DNA from: Lachnospira sp. UBA5912
GTDB lineage: Bacteria > Bacillota > Clostridia > Lachnospirales > Lachnospiraceae
Assembly (NCBI GenBank): GCA_002435585.1
Contig: DJDY01000190.1
Coordinates: 1 to 5,750, forward strand
Length of the DNA stretch: 5,750 nt
Direction: 5' to 3'
Below are positions 1-5,750 of the stretch, piece by piece. The translations under genes and the position numbers were made by a program. The notes below the pieces were generated by a model, which saw only the letters and a list, made by a program, of their open reading frames with translations, ran no database searches and was not told where the DNA came from. Each line of letters starts with the position of its first letter. Position 1 is the first letter of the stretch.

Positions 1-891
1 AACAATTCCTCTTCTGAATCATCTCTTGATGAATCCCAGATTGCTGCTGTTCAGAAACCCGGTCTGAAATTTACTTACGGAGAACCTTCTACTTCTGGTA
101 ACTCTCTTGATAACCCTGACCCTACTGCTCCGGCTACTGATTCTTCTTCTGATTCCCAGCCGGCTGTTACTTCTGTTGCAGTTGTTACTGATGCTGAGGG
201 TTCTGCTGTTACTGAAATTGCTGATGTTACAGAGGCAGGCGGTGCTGTTGTTACTACTCAGGCTGTTGTTACTGACAGTGCAGGTACTCCTGTTACAGAA
301 GCAGGCGGTGCTGTTGTTACTACTGTCGTAAATGTCACTGAAGTTGTCAGAAAGACTGAAGTTGTTACAAATTCAAATAATTCAGGCAATTCAGGCAGTT
401 CATCTGAAACTACCACTTCTTCCGGAAATTCAAGTTATCAGTCAAATATGAAAACTTTCAATGCAATGTGGCTTGATGTTTCTGAAAGCAAGAACTATAC
501 ATTCAATGATACATTCATTGAAGTAAAGGTTAAAATCAATGAGGATATTCCGGACGGAAAATATCCTATCAATATCACATGGCCTGACTTTGCATGCTAT
601 GACCCTGAAGTTATAGGAAAATCTATTGACCCTGACAATACTGTCAACGGTTATATCTATGTAAACACTCCTGCTGAAAGTCAGACAATTCCTGATGACG
701 GATTTACTGTAATTGCTGAAAATGTTGAGGCTAAACAGGGAGAGGAAGCTGTTATCAAGTTTGATATTAAAAACAATCCCGGAATCTGTGCTGTAAACTT
801 CAATTTTGAATATGACGAAAATGCCATAACAATTGACAGTGCTTATGCTGTGGGAGAATTTGAAAAGATTTCTGACGGAAATCTCAGCTGA
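1..891 (+). CDS. 3' part of a secreted, cohesin-like surface protein (5' end outside window)
   Basis: Reading frame 1 is open from the left edge to a TGA at 889-891, giving 296 residues with no start visible. The internal ATG at 448 is not a credible start, because the frame continues upstream without a stop. Residues 1-149 are a low-complexity Ser/Thr/Asn/Val/Ala linker with a repeated AGGAVVTT motif, typical of extracellular spacers. Residues 150-222 look like the C-terminal half of a cohesin-type beta-sandwich (FIEVKVKINEDIPDGKYPI, then GYIYVN). Residues 235-289 look like the N-terminal half of another (VEAKQGEEAVIKFDI, NNPG, FEYDENAITI). Cohesins bind dockerins in cellulosome-type complexes; whether this one does is unknown. 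No dockerin, LPXTG motif or membrane anchor is present in the visible part, so secretion and anchoring signals must lie upstream. Isoleucine is rarely coded by ATA (2 of 18). The cohesin assignment is by eye; another bacterial immunoglobulin-like fold is possible. Confidence 0.8.
   Translation, partial: NNSSSESSLDESQIAAVQKPGLKFTYGEPSTSGNSLDNPDPTAPATDSSSDSQPAVTSVAVVTDAEGSAVTEIADVTEAGGAVVTTQAVVTDSAGTPVTEAGGAVVTTVVNVTEVVRKTEVVTNSNNSGNSGSSSETTTSSGNSSYQSNMKTFNAMWLDVSESKNYTFNDTFIEVKVKINEDIPDGKYPINITWPDFACYDPEVIGKSIDPDNTVNGYIYVNTPAESQTIPDDGFTVIAENVEAKQGEEAVIKFDIKNNPGICAVNFNFEYDENAITIDSAYAVGEFEKISDGNLS
226..324 (+). repeat. Two copies of a 33-bp repeat in the Thr/Val linker
   Basis: Positions 226-258 and 292-324 are the same 33-bp sequence with a single G/A difference, spaced 66 bp (22 codons) apart. 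Each encodes VTEAGGAVVTT. A looser match surrounds them: GTTGTTACTGA at 181 and 265 begins the two units encoding VVTDAEGSAVTE and VVTDSAGTPVTE. The first unit carries six extra codons. The repeat stays in frame and sits in the linker of the surface protein, so it probably arose by duplication within the linker and may vary in copy number. Confidence 0.75.
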
Positions 892-901
892 TTATTAATA
901 T

Positions 902-928
902 GCCGGTCATTTCTGACCGGCTTTTTTT
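902..928 (+). terminator. Intrinsic terminator after the surface-protein gene
   Basis: A perfect 8-bp stem, GCCGGTCA (902-909) with TGACCGGC (914-921), closes a 4-base TTTC loop and is followed at once by seven T residues (922-928). It begins 10 bases after the TGA of the upstream gene. It lies within the 38-bp gap between that gene and the convergent rpoD. Read on the minus strand, the same hairpin is followed only by an ATATTAATAAT stretch, so termination of rpoD transcripts here would be weaker, but the hairpin may serve both genes. Confidence 0.9.
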
Positions 929-929
929 A

Positions 930-2201
930 TTATTCAAGAAAATCCTTTACTTTTTTACTTCTGCTCGGGTGACGGAGCTTTCTGAGAGCTTTGGCTTCAA
1001 TCTGACGTATACGTTCCCGTGTTACTTCAAAACGCTGTCCTACTTCTTCAAGAGTACGTGATTTTCCGTCTTCAAGTCCGAATCTTAATTTAAGTACCTT
1101 GGCTTCACGTTCTGTAAGTGTATTGAGAACTTCATTGAGCTGTTCTTTAAGAAGTGTATGTGAGGCTGCCTCAGCAGGTGCAGGAGCGTCTTCGTCCTGT
1201 ATAAAGTCACCGAGATGGCTGTCCTCCTCCTCACCTATCGGAGTTTCAAGTGATACAGGGTCCTGTGCTATTCGCATTATTTCCCTTACCTTGTCAACAG
1301 GCATATCAAGTTCCTTTGCGATTTCTTCCGGTGACGGGTCACGTCCGTTTTCGTGGAGGAGCTGACTTGATACCTTTTTGACCTTTGTTATTGTTTCAAC
1401 CATATGAACAGGTATTCTGATAGTTCTTGCCTGGTCTGCAATTGCTCTTGTTATAGCCTGTCTTATCCACCATGTAGCATATGTTGAGAACTTATATCCC
1501 TTACGGTAATCAAACTTTTCAACAGCCTTAATAAGACCAAGATTACCTTCCTGAATAAGGTCAAGGAACTGCATTCCTCTTCCGACATAACGCTTTGCAA
1601 TACTTACAACAAGACGTAAGTTGGCTTCTGCAAGTCTCTTCTTTGCTTCCTCATCTCCCTGTTCCATTCTCTGTGCATATTCTATTTCTTCTTCTGCACT
1701 AAGAAGAGGTACTTTACCGATTTCCTTAAGATACATTCTTACTGGATCTTCAAGACCGATTCCATCCGGTACAGAAAGATCTATCTTCTCGATATCAATA
1801 TCGTCTTCATCTGACAGAATAATGTCATCTTCCACATCACCATCATCGTCATTCATCTTAACATCTATATTACATCCTTCAAGGAATTCGAATACCTTTT
1901 CCATCTTATCAGCTTCAAAGTCTGTATCCTGGAAATAATCCATAATCTCCTTATAATCAAGAACATTCTTCTTCTTTCTTGCTATGGCAAGAATTCCTCT
2001 GCACTTCTCCATGAACTTTTCCTGGATAAGCTTTGCCTGTTCCTCTTCTGAAAGCTCTGGCTGCGCTGCCTCTTCTTTTTTTGATTTCTTAGGCTTCTTA
2101 GCTGCTGCCTTATCTGTTGATGTTTCATCAGACTTTCTTTTAGTTGTCTTCTTAGTTTCCTTTAATTCTTCCTCGTTTAAGTTTTCTTTCTTTACTGCCA
2201 T
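930..2201 (-). CDS. rpoD: RNA polymerase primary sigma factor RpoD (SigA)
   Basis: This is the housekeeping sigma factor, which directs RNA polymerase to -10/-35 promoters. The 423-residue protein has the family's domain order. Residues 57-115 match region 1.1, and 149-181 match region 1.2 ([17 protein letters not shown]). Residues 187-270 are region 2, with [15 protein letters not shown], the core-binding [18 protein letters not shown], and the promoter-melting [15 protein letters not shown]. Residues 271-346 are region 3, and 353-415 are region 4, whose helix-turn-helix ([20 protein letters not shown]) reads the -35 box. There is no long insert between regions 1.2 and 2, unlike proteobacterial RpoD. 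The first 55 residues are Lys/Glu-rich low complexity, and 116-140 is strongly acidic; both are outside the conserved core. The ATG at 2199-2201 has an AAAGGTGG site 9 bases upstream. The gene begins 25 bp after dnaG and is probably translated from a dnaG-rpoD message. Confidence 0.98.
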   Translation of the reverse strand: MAVKKENLNEEELKETKKTTKRKSDETSTDKAAAKKPKKSKKEEAAQPELSEEEQAKLIQEKFMEKCRGILAIARKKKNVLDYKEIMDYFQDTDFEADKMEKVFEFLEGCNIDVKMNDDDGDVEDDIILSDEDDIDIEKIDLSVPDGIGLEDPVRMYLKEIGKVPLLSAEEEIEYAQRMEQGDEEAKKRLAEANLRLVVSIAKRYVGRGMQFLDLIQEGNLGLIKAVEKFDYRKGYKFSTYATWWIRQAITRAIADQARTIRIPVHMVETITKVKKVSSQLLHENGRDPSPEEIAKELDMPVDKVREIMRIAQDPVSLETPIGEEEDSHLGDFIQDEDAPAPAEAASHTLLKEQLNEVLNTLTEREAKVLKLRFGLEDGKSRTLEEVGQRFEVTRERIRQIEAKALRKLRHPSRSKKVKDFLE

Positions 2202-2210
2202 TACAATGGT

Positions 2211-2218
2211 CCACCTTT
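2211..2218 (-). promoter_or_regulatory. Ribosome binding site of rpoD
   Basis: On the minus strand AAAGGTGG stands 9 bases before the rpoD ATG. It lies inside the 25-bp gap after the dnaG stop and fixes the rpoD start. It also shows that rpoD has its own ribosome entry rather than depending on an overlap with dnaG. Confidence 0.75.
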
Positions 2219-2226
2219 CGCATGTA

Positions 2227-3984
2227 TTATAAACTAATGTGAATATTATTTAACTTCATCTGTCTGCCTATTATATCCTGCATAGTCTCAGCATCTGTTG
2301 CATGTTCTAACTTATAATCAAGACTGCTCTTCTTAACCCTTAGCACTGTATCATTCAGTGTCTTTTCGCGTTCTGAATTACTTAGGGAATCGCTAAGTTC
2401 AGCACTGAACATGGATGCTATCTCACTATGCATATCACCATCACTATATGAACTGATAATTGCTGCTGGATTAACACTGCCGCTTTCATACTGTTCATAA
2501 ACCTTTGATGCAACATCTTTAAACAATGGATCTATAAAATCATCAGGCTGTATATACACTTTGACTTTATCATATATATCGCCATCCTCTATCATCCATG
2601 TAAGCAGAATCTTTTCAGCTTGTCTTGTTCCATCTTCCTTTTTCTTTCTTACTGGTTGTTCTCTTCTTACTGGAGTCGTCTGTCTTGTTATTATTCCACC
2701 CTGACCTCCAATTCTTATAACCATTTCCCTCATGCCATCTTCTGGTATCATAAACTGTCGGCACACAGCTTTCATATAATTATCTCTTTCAAGCTTTTCG
2801 CTGAACTGCACGAGCTTATTCGCTACTTCTCTTTCAAATGCAGTCTCACTCTCAGGATCACTTCTGTTATAATTCTTCTCTATAATACCTATTTCATACA
2901 TAAAGCTGTTTTCTGCTTTATCTATACGTTCCTGAAACGCCTCAGCTCCCAGTGCTTTGATGAATTCATCCGGGTCTTTATAAGGGCGCATATTAATAAC
3001 CTTTGTTGAAAGCCCTGCTTCCTTTAATATAGGAATAGCTCTTAAGGCCGCCTTAACTCCAGCTTCATCGCTATCATATGTTATAAGGACATTATCTGTA
3101 TATCTTTTCATAAGACGGGCATGTCCAGGTGTAAGTGCTGTACCAAGCGATGCCACAGCCTGATTAAAGCCAGCCTGATGCATAGATATAACATCCATAT
3201 ATCCTTCGCATATTATAAGATTATTCTTTCTTGCACTTCTTGCAACGTTAAGTCCATACAGATTCTTACTCTTATCAAAAAGTTTTGTTTCTGGTGAATT
3301 CAGATACTTGGGCTTACCATCTCCCATAACACGGCCGCCAAAACCTATAACCTTATTGTTAATATCCATGATTGGAAATATAACCCTGTTCCAGAACTTT
3401 TCCCTTACTCCTTTTTCATAAGTGAATAATCCTGACTCCTTTAATATCTCATCATCGTATCCTTTTTCTTTGAGCATTCTATATAAATCACCCGTAAGCT
3501 GAGGTGCGAATCCTAATCCAAACGTATTGATAGTCTTATCAGAAAGCTGCCTTTTTTTCAGATATTCCAATCCATTCTTTCCTGCCGGTGACTTTAGCTG
3601 GTGATAATAAAATGTTGCTGCTATTTTGTTAATCTCTAACAGCTTTGTTTTAATATCTCTTTCACGTCTGTCTTCACCTGAATATTCCATAACAGGAAGC
3701 GCCATACCTGCCCTGTCAGCAAGCATTTTTACCGCCTCTGGAAATGTATAGTTCTCATACTCCATAACAAAAGTTATAACATTACCACCAACTCCACATC
3801 CAAAACAGTGATACATCTGCTTTGTGCCAGATACGGAAAATGAAGGTGATTTCTCATTATGGAACGGGCATAAACCTACATAAGAACTACCACTTTTCTT
3901 AAGCTTTATATAACCGGAAATAACATCTACTATATCGTTGCGTGACACAACCTCTTCTATTACTTCGCTTGAATATATTGGCAT
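2227..3984 (-). CDS. dnaG: DNA primase DnaG
   Basis: DnaG makes the RNA primers for replication and works at the fork with the replicative helicase. The predicted 585-residue protein has the usual length. Numbered from the chosen start, the zinc-binding domain has C39, H42, C60 and C63 ([15 protein letters not shown], then [11 protein letters not shown]). The catalytic core carries GFGGR (214-218), PKYLNSPET and DKSKNLYGL. The Toprim fold has EGYMD (260-264, E260), YDSDEAG (D304, D306) and DPDE (337-340), the metal-binding acidic residues. Residues from about 455 to 585 form the poorly conserved helicase-interaction domain, after a basic linker near 430-450. An ATG 12 bases further upstream (3994-3996) is in frame, but it lacks a good ribosome site. 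The ATG at 3982-3984 has GAGG 6 bases before it and gives [12 protein letters not shown], matching how family members begin. rpoD follows 25 bp downstream on the same strand. Confidence 0.98.
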   Translation of the reverse strand: MPIYSSEVIEEVVSRNDIVDVISGYIKLKKSGSSYVGLCPFHNEKSPSFSVSGTKQMYHCFGCGVGGNVITFVMEYENYTFPEAVKMLADRAGMALPVMEYSGEDRRERDIKTKLLEINKIAATFYYHQLKSPAGKNGLEYLKKRQLSDKTINTFGLGFAPQLTGDLYRMLKEKGYDDEILKESGLFTYEKGVREKFWNRVIFPIMDINNKVIGFGGRVMGDGKPKYLNSPETKLFDKSKNLYGLNVARSARKNNLIICEGYMDVISMHQAGFNQAVASLGTALTPGHARLMKRYTDNVLITYDSDEAGVKAALRAIPILKEAGLSTKVINMRPYKDPDEFIKALGAEAFQERIDKAENSFMYEIGIIEKNYNRSDPESETAFEREVANKLVQFSEKLERDNYMKAVCRQFMIPEDGMREMVIRIGGQGGIITRQTTPVRREQPVRKKKEDGTRQAEKILLTWMIEDGDIYDKVKVYIQPDDFIDPLFKDVASKVYEQYESGSVNPAAIISSYSDGDMHSEIASMFSAELSDSLSNSEREKTLNDTVLRVKKSSLDYKLEHATDAETMQDIIGRQMKLNNIHISL

Positions 3985-3990
3985 ATTAAT

Positions 3991-3994
3991 CCTC
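3991..3994 (-). promoter_or_regulatory. Ribosome binding site deciding the dnaG start
   Basis: GAGG on the minus strand lies 6 bases before the ATG at 3982-3984. The upstream in-frame ATG (3994-3996) overlaps this site and is itself preceded by GTGCAGAA, which holds no purine-rich core of similar quality. This favours the shorter 585-residue DnaG over the 589-residue version. Confidence 0.6.
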
Positions 3995-4020
3995 ATTTCT
4001 GCACATTAACTTTTCTTTGC

Positions 4021-4050
4021 ATTATGTATTCAAAAACTGCCTACTTTTAA
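4021..4050 (-). promoter_or_regulatory. Candidate promoter for dnaG-rpoD
   Basis: On the minus strand TTAAAA (4045-4050, 4 of 6 to the -35 consensus) and CATAAT (4021-4026, 5 of 6 to the -10 consensus) are 18 bp apart. A start of transcription near 4014 would leave a leader of about 30 bases before dnaG. A very A-rich stretch lies just upstream on this strand (about 4075-4108) and could act as an UP-like element. The match is modest, and such AT-rich DNA gives chance hits. Transcription could also come through from the upstream membrane-protein gene, since no terminator is seen between them on this strand. Confidence 0.35.
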
Positions 4051-4057
4051 GATATTC

Positions 4058-4074
4058 AATAAGTCTGTCTTATT
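4058..4074. other. Small hairpin next to a T-rich run
   Basis: AATAAG (4058-4063) and CTTATT (4069-4074) form a perfect 6-bp inverted repeat around a 5-base loop. On the plus strand it is followed by a long T-rich stretch (4075-4108), so it resembles a weak plus-strand terminator, although no plus-strand gene precedes it. On the minus strand no T-run follows, so it is not a normal terminator for the membrane-protein gene at 4111-4467. Confidence 0.35.
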
Positions 4075-4110
4075 TCCTTTTTTATTTTTAATTTTTTATT
4101 TTAATTTACT

Positions 4111-4467
4111 TCAGGATATAATACCTCCAAATGCACCACACAATATACATACAACTGCACTTTTTATCATATGAGCTGTATCTATTGATGACACTCCTCT
4201 GTTTACTGCTATAGACACAACAATCAATATAAGAAAATAGACAACTCCATACATTGCTCCCCACATAAGGCGGTTTTTTCCCATACTTTTACCAAGCAGC
4301 AATCCACCACATAATGCTGAAAGTCCATATGTTACATAAATCCCTGCTGATATAACACTATCTGACACTCTGAACTTATAAAGACAGAATGCAAGTACCA
4401 GAAGAGCTAAAACCGTTATAATATATCCTGCTATAAGTGTTTTTAATATAATAGATACATTTTTCAT
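4111..4467 (-). CDS. Small four-helix membrane protein, TIGR04086 type
   Basis: This predicted 118-residue integral membrane protein has four hydrophobic segments, at about residues 7-29, 38-58, 67-88 and 97-117, joined by short loops. The pattern resembles the TIGR04086 family of Firmicutes membrane proteins. Supporting features are an N-terminal helix with LIAGYIITVLALLVLAF, a GLSALCGGLLLGK second helix, a polar SMGKNRLMWGAMYG loop leading into the third helix, and a Gly-rich final helix ending CGAFGGIIS. No biochemical function is established for the family, and none is claimed here. The ATG at 4465-4467 has AGGGG 5 bases upstream (4473-4477). The gene lies 126 bp upstream of dnaG on the same strand with no clear terminator between them, so some read-through into dnaG is possible. 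It is divergent from the CNNM-type gene to its right. No convincing promoter was found for it in the AT-rich gap. Confidence 0.75.
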   Translation of the reverse strand: MKNVSIILKTLIAGYIITVLALLVLAFCLYKFRVSDSVISAGIYVTYGLSALCGGLLLGKSMGKNRLMWGAMYGVVYFLILIVVSIAVNRGVSSIDTAHMIKSAVVCILCGAFGGIIS

Positions 4468-4658
4468 ACATACCCCTGCAGTAATATTATTATTTATTCC
4501 TTATATAGTATGTAGCTATAAGCTATCATATTCTATCTTTTCCCAAATAACTCACTCTGCATTTTTTCTTCTCTAATCTATTTTAACTTTTTCTCTTACT
4601 TTTATTTTATATGTATTACACAATATGTACTACGACCACGCACGATTCTTCACATCTC

Positions 4659-4687
4659 TTGACAGTCATTTACCAATACTGTAAAAT
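4659..4687 (+). promoter_or_regulatory. Strong sigma-A promoter for the CNNM/HlyC-type gene
   Basis: The -35 box TTGACA (4659-4664) is a perfect consensus. A 17-bp spacer follows, then TAAAAT (4682-4687), which is 5 of 6 to the -10 consensus. Transcription would start near 4694 and give a leader of about 57 bases ending in the GGAGG site. Inverted ACAGT (4662-4666) and ACTGT (4678-4682) arms span the spacer. The leader is too short for a known metal-sensing riboswitch; the only structure seen in it is a small AACAC/GTGTT hairpin at 4698-4713. Confidence 0.85.
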
Positions 4688-4736
4688 ATTAAAGTATAAC
4701 ACTTAAATGTGTTTACTATATTTTTTATTAAGGATT

Positions 4737-4741
4737 GGAGG
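4737..4741 (+). promoter_or_regulatory. Ribosome binding site that sets a TTG start
   Basis: GGAGG lies 9 bases before TTG at 4751-4753. No ATG occurs in frame near this position. The first in-frame ATG is at codon 30, inside the conserved start of the first membrane domain, so TTG is the only start that fits both the ribosome site and the family alignment. Confidence 0.8.
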
Positions 4742-4750
4742 AATATTTCC

Positions 4751-5750
4751 TTGGACACTGACAGTTATATTCAACTTATAACTATTATCATTTTATTATT
4801 TCTTTCAGCTTTCTTTTCATCTGCTGAAACTGCATTTATGACAGTAAGCCGTATGAAGATACGCTCGCTTATGGATGAGGGTAATAAGCGTGCTGCTCTG
4901 GTGGCTAAGATTATTGACAATTCAAGTAAGATGTTAAGTGCTGTACTTATTGGTAACAACATAGTTAACATATCTTGTTCTGCCCTTGTAACAACGTTTA
5001 CTATCAAAGTATGGGGCAGCTATGCAACTGGTATTGCAACTGGTGTTCTTACTCTGTTCGTTCTTATATTCGGAGAGATAACCCCTAAGAATCTTGCAAC
5101 ACAGTTTAATACTAAACTTGTATTATTATATGCACCTGTTATATATGGACTTATGGTGATATTGACACCTGTTATATTTATAGTAGATCATCTCGCCGGT
5201 ATAGTATTAAAGCTTTTCGGAGCAAGTTCCAAAAACAAGTCCAACACCATAACAGAAGAGGAACTTCGTACTATAGTTAAGGTAAGCCATGAAGAAGGTA
5301 TCATAGAAAAGGATGAACGACAGATTATTGACAACCTTTTTGATTTTGGTGACACATCTGTAAAAGATGTCATGATACCGCGTATTGATATGACAGTTGC
5401 AGATGTTAACTCATCATATGATGACATTATCACTCTATTTAAGAGCACTATGTATACACGAATTCCTATATATGAAAATGATACTGACAATGTTATTGGT
5501 ATTCTTAACATCAAGGATTTGATAGTAGCTGACATTGATGATTCATTTAACATAAAAAAGATTATGCGTGAACCTTTCTTTACATATGAACATAAGAATA
5601 CTTCTGAGCTTTTTAAAGAAATGCAGCTTAAGCGTTACAGCATAGCTATTGTACTTGATGAGTATGGTCAGACCGCCGGAATGATAACTACCGAAGATCT
5701 TCTTGAAGAAATAGTTGGTGAAATCCGTGATGAATACGACACTGACGAAC
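4751..5750 (+). CDS. CNNM/HlyC/CorC-type membrane protein with CBS pair (3' end outside window)
   Basis: The frame is open from TTG at 4751 to the right edge: 333 codons plus one base, with no stop. Residues 1-150 form the CNNM (DUF21) transmembrane domain. It has an opening helix with FLSAFFSSAETAFM (17-30), the GNNIVN motif (68-73), the FGEITPKNLA motif (107-116) and further helices to about 150. The cytoplasmic part starts near 165 (ITEEELRTIV, then HEEGIIEKDERQII). A CBS pair follows: the first at about 203-263 (VKDVMIPRIDM, RIPIYE, GILNIKDL), the second at about 268-326 (VLDEYGQTAGMITTEDLLEEIVGEI). A C-terminal CorC/HlyC domain would be expected past the edge. Members of this family have been linked to magnesium or other divalent cation export and homeostasis, and CBS pairs commonly sense adenine nucleotides; the old name hemolysin is not evidence of haemolysis. 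Isoleucine is coded by ATA in 21 of 44 cases, unlike the surface-protein gene. It has its own promoter and is divergent from the TIGR04086-type gene. Confidence 0.93.
   Translation, partial: MDTDSYIQLITIIILLFLSAFFSSAETAFMTVSRMKIRSLMDEGNKRAALVAKIIDNSSKMLSAVLIGNNIVNISCSALVTTFTIKVWGSYATGIATGVLTLFVLIFGEITPKNLATQFNTKLVLLYAPVIYGLMVILTPVIFIVDHLAGIVLKLFGASSKNKSNTITEEELRTIVKVSHEEGIIEKDERQIIDNLFDFGDTSVKDVMIPRIDMTVADVNSSYDDIITLFKSTMYTRIPIYENDTDNVIGILNIKDLIVADIDDSFNIKKIMREPFFTYEHKNTSELFKEMQLKRYSIAIVLDEYGQTAGMITTEDLLEEIVGEIRDEYDTDE

Noticed and set aside
107..331. Leucine-rich plus-strand frame of 74 codons
   Set aside because: It is an out-of-frame reading of the Val/Thr/Ala repeat linker, where GTT, GCT and ACT codons shift to leucine codons; no ribosome site and no family resemblance.
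448..891. Independent 147-codon gene starting at ATG 448
   Set aside because: The same frame is open back to base 1 and encodes a coherent linker; there is no ribosome site before 448.
2226..2231. TATAAT on the minus strand as a firm rpoD promoter
   Set aside because: No good -35 box at 16-18 bp, and the start would fall on the ribosome site; kept only as a possibility within a finding.
1099..2232. Plus-strand frames at 1099-1365, 1621-1938 and 1984-2232
   Set aside because: All are antisense shadows of rpoD with Ser-rich, family-less translations.
2620..3009. Plus-strand frame of 129 codons
   Set aside because: It is antisense to the conserved dnaG coding sequence and has no recognisable domain.
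4511..4530. TAGCT/AGCTA small palindrome in the divergent gap as an operator
   Set aside because: Only 5-bp arms in AT-rich DNA and no promoter next to it that I could support.
4688..4736. Magnesium riboswitch in the leader of the CNNM-type gene
   Set aside because: The leader is only about 57 bases, far shorter than known M-box or ykoK elements, and shows only one 5-bp hairpin.
4771..5553. Minus-strand frames at 4771-5007 and 5188-5553
   Set aside because: Both lie opposite the CNNM-type gene, whose conserved motifs show the plus strand is coding.
1..5750. tRNA, rRNA, CRISPR array or insertion sequence
   Set aside because: No tRNA-like cloverleaf motifs, regularly spaced repeats, transposase reading frames or terminal inverted repeats were seen on either strand.

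Overview
The window looks like part of the chromosome of a low-GC Firmicute, most likely a Ruminococcus-like member of the Clostridia. Three things suggest this. The DnaG and RpoD sequences are of clostridial type, with a Lys/Glu-rich N-terminal extension and no long insert in RpoD. The left edge carries a secreted-type protein with Ser/Thr/Asn-rich linkers and cohesin-like segments, as is common in ruminococci. The DNA is AT-rich with Shine-Dalgarno-led genes. The genus is an inference from style, not from a database match.

Layout. (1) Positions 1-891 (+) hold the 3' end of a large extracellular protein: a low-complexity linker with a short internal repeat, then two cohesin-like half-domains. 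A strong intrinsic terminator at 902-928 follows. (2) Convergent to it is a minus-strand pair, dnaG (primase, 2227-3984) then rpoD (primary sigma factor, 930-2201), separated by 25 bp. This is the core of the macromolecular synthesis operon, and rpsU is not present next to it. (3) Upstream of dnaG on the same strand is a small four-helix membrane protein of the TIGR04086 type (4111-4467). (4) Divergent from it, behind an almost consensus sigma-A promoter (TTGACA, 17 bp, TAAAAT) and a GGAGG site, is a CNNM/HlyC/CorC-type membrane protein with a CBS pair (4751 to beyond the right edge). It appears to start at TTG, so ATG-only gene calling would miss it.

How the parts relate. dnaG and rpoD couple replication priming to housekeeping transcription and are probably co-transcribed. 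The surface protein and the CNNM-type transporter-like protein are independent units that share only boundaries with the operon.

I found no convincing novel system. The strangest feature is the last part of the surface protein: the C-terminal half of a cohesin-like domain precedes an N-terminal half, and the gene then stops. This could be a truncated repeat, a split domain with an inserted linker, or a circularly permuted domain.
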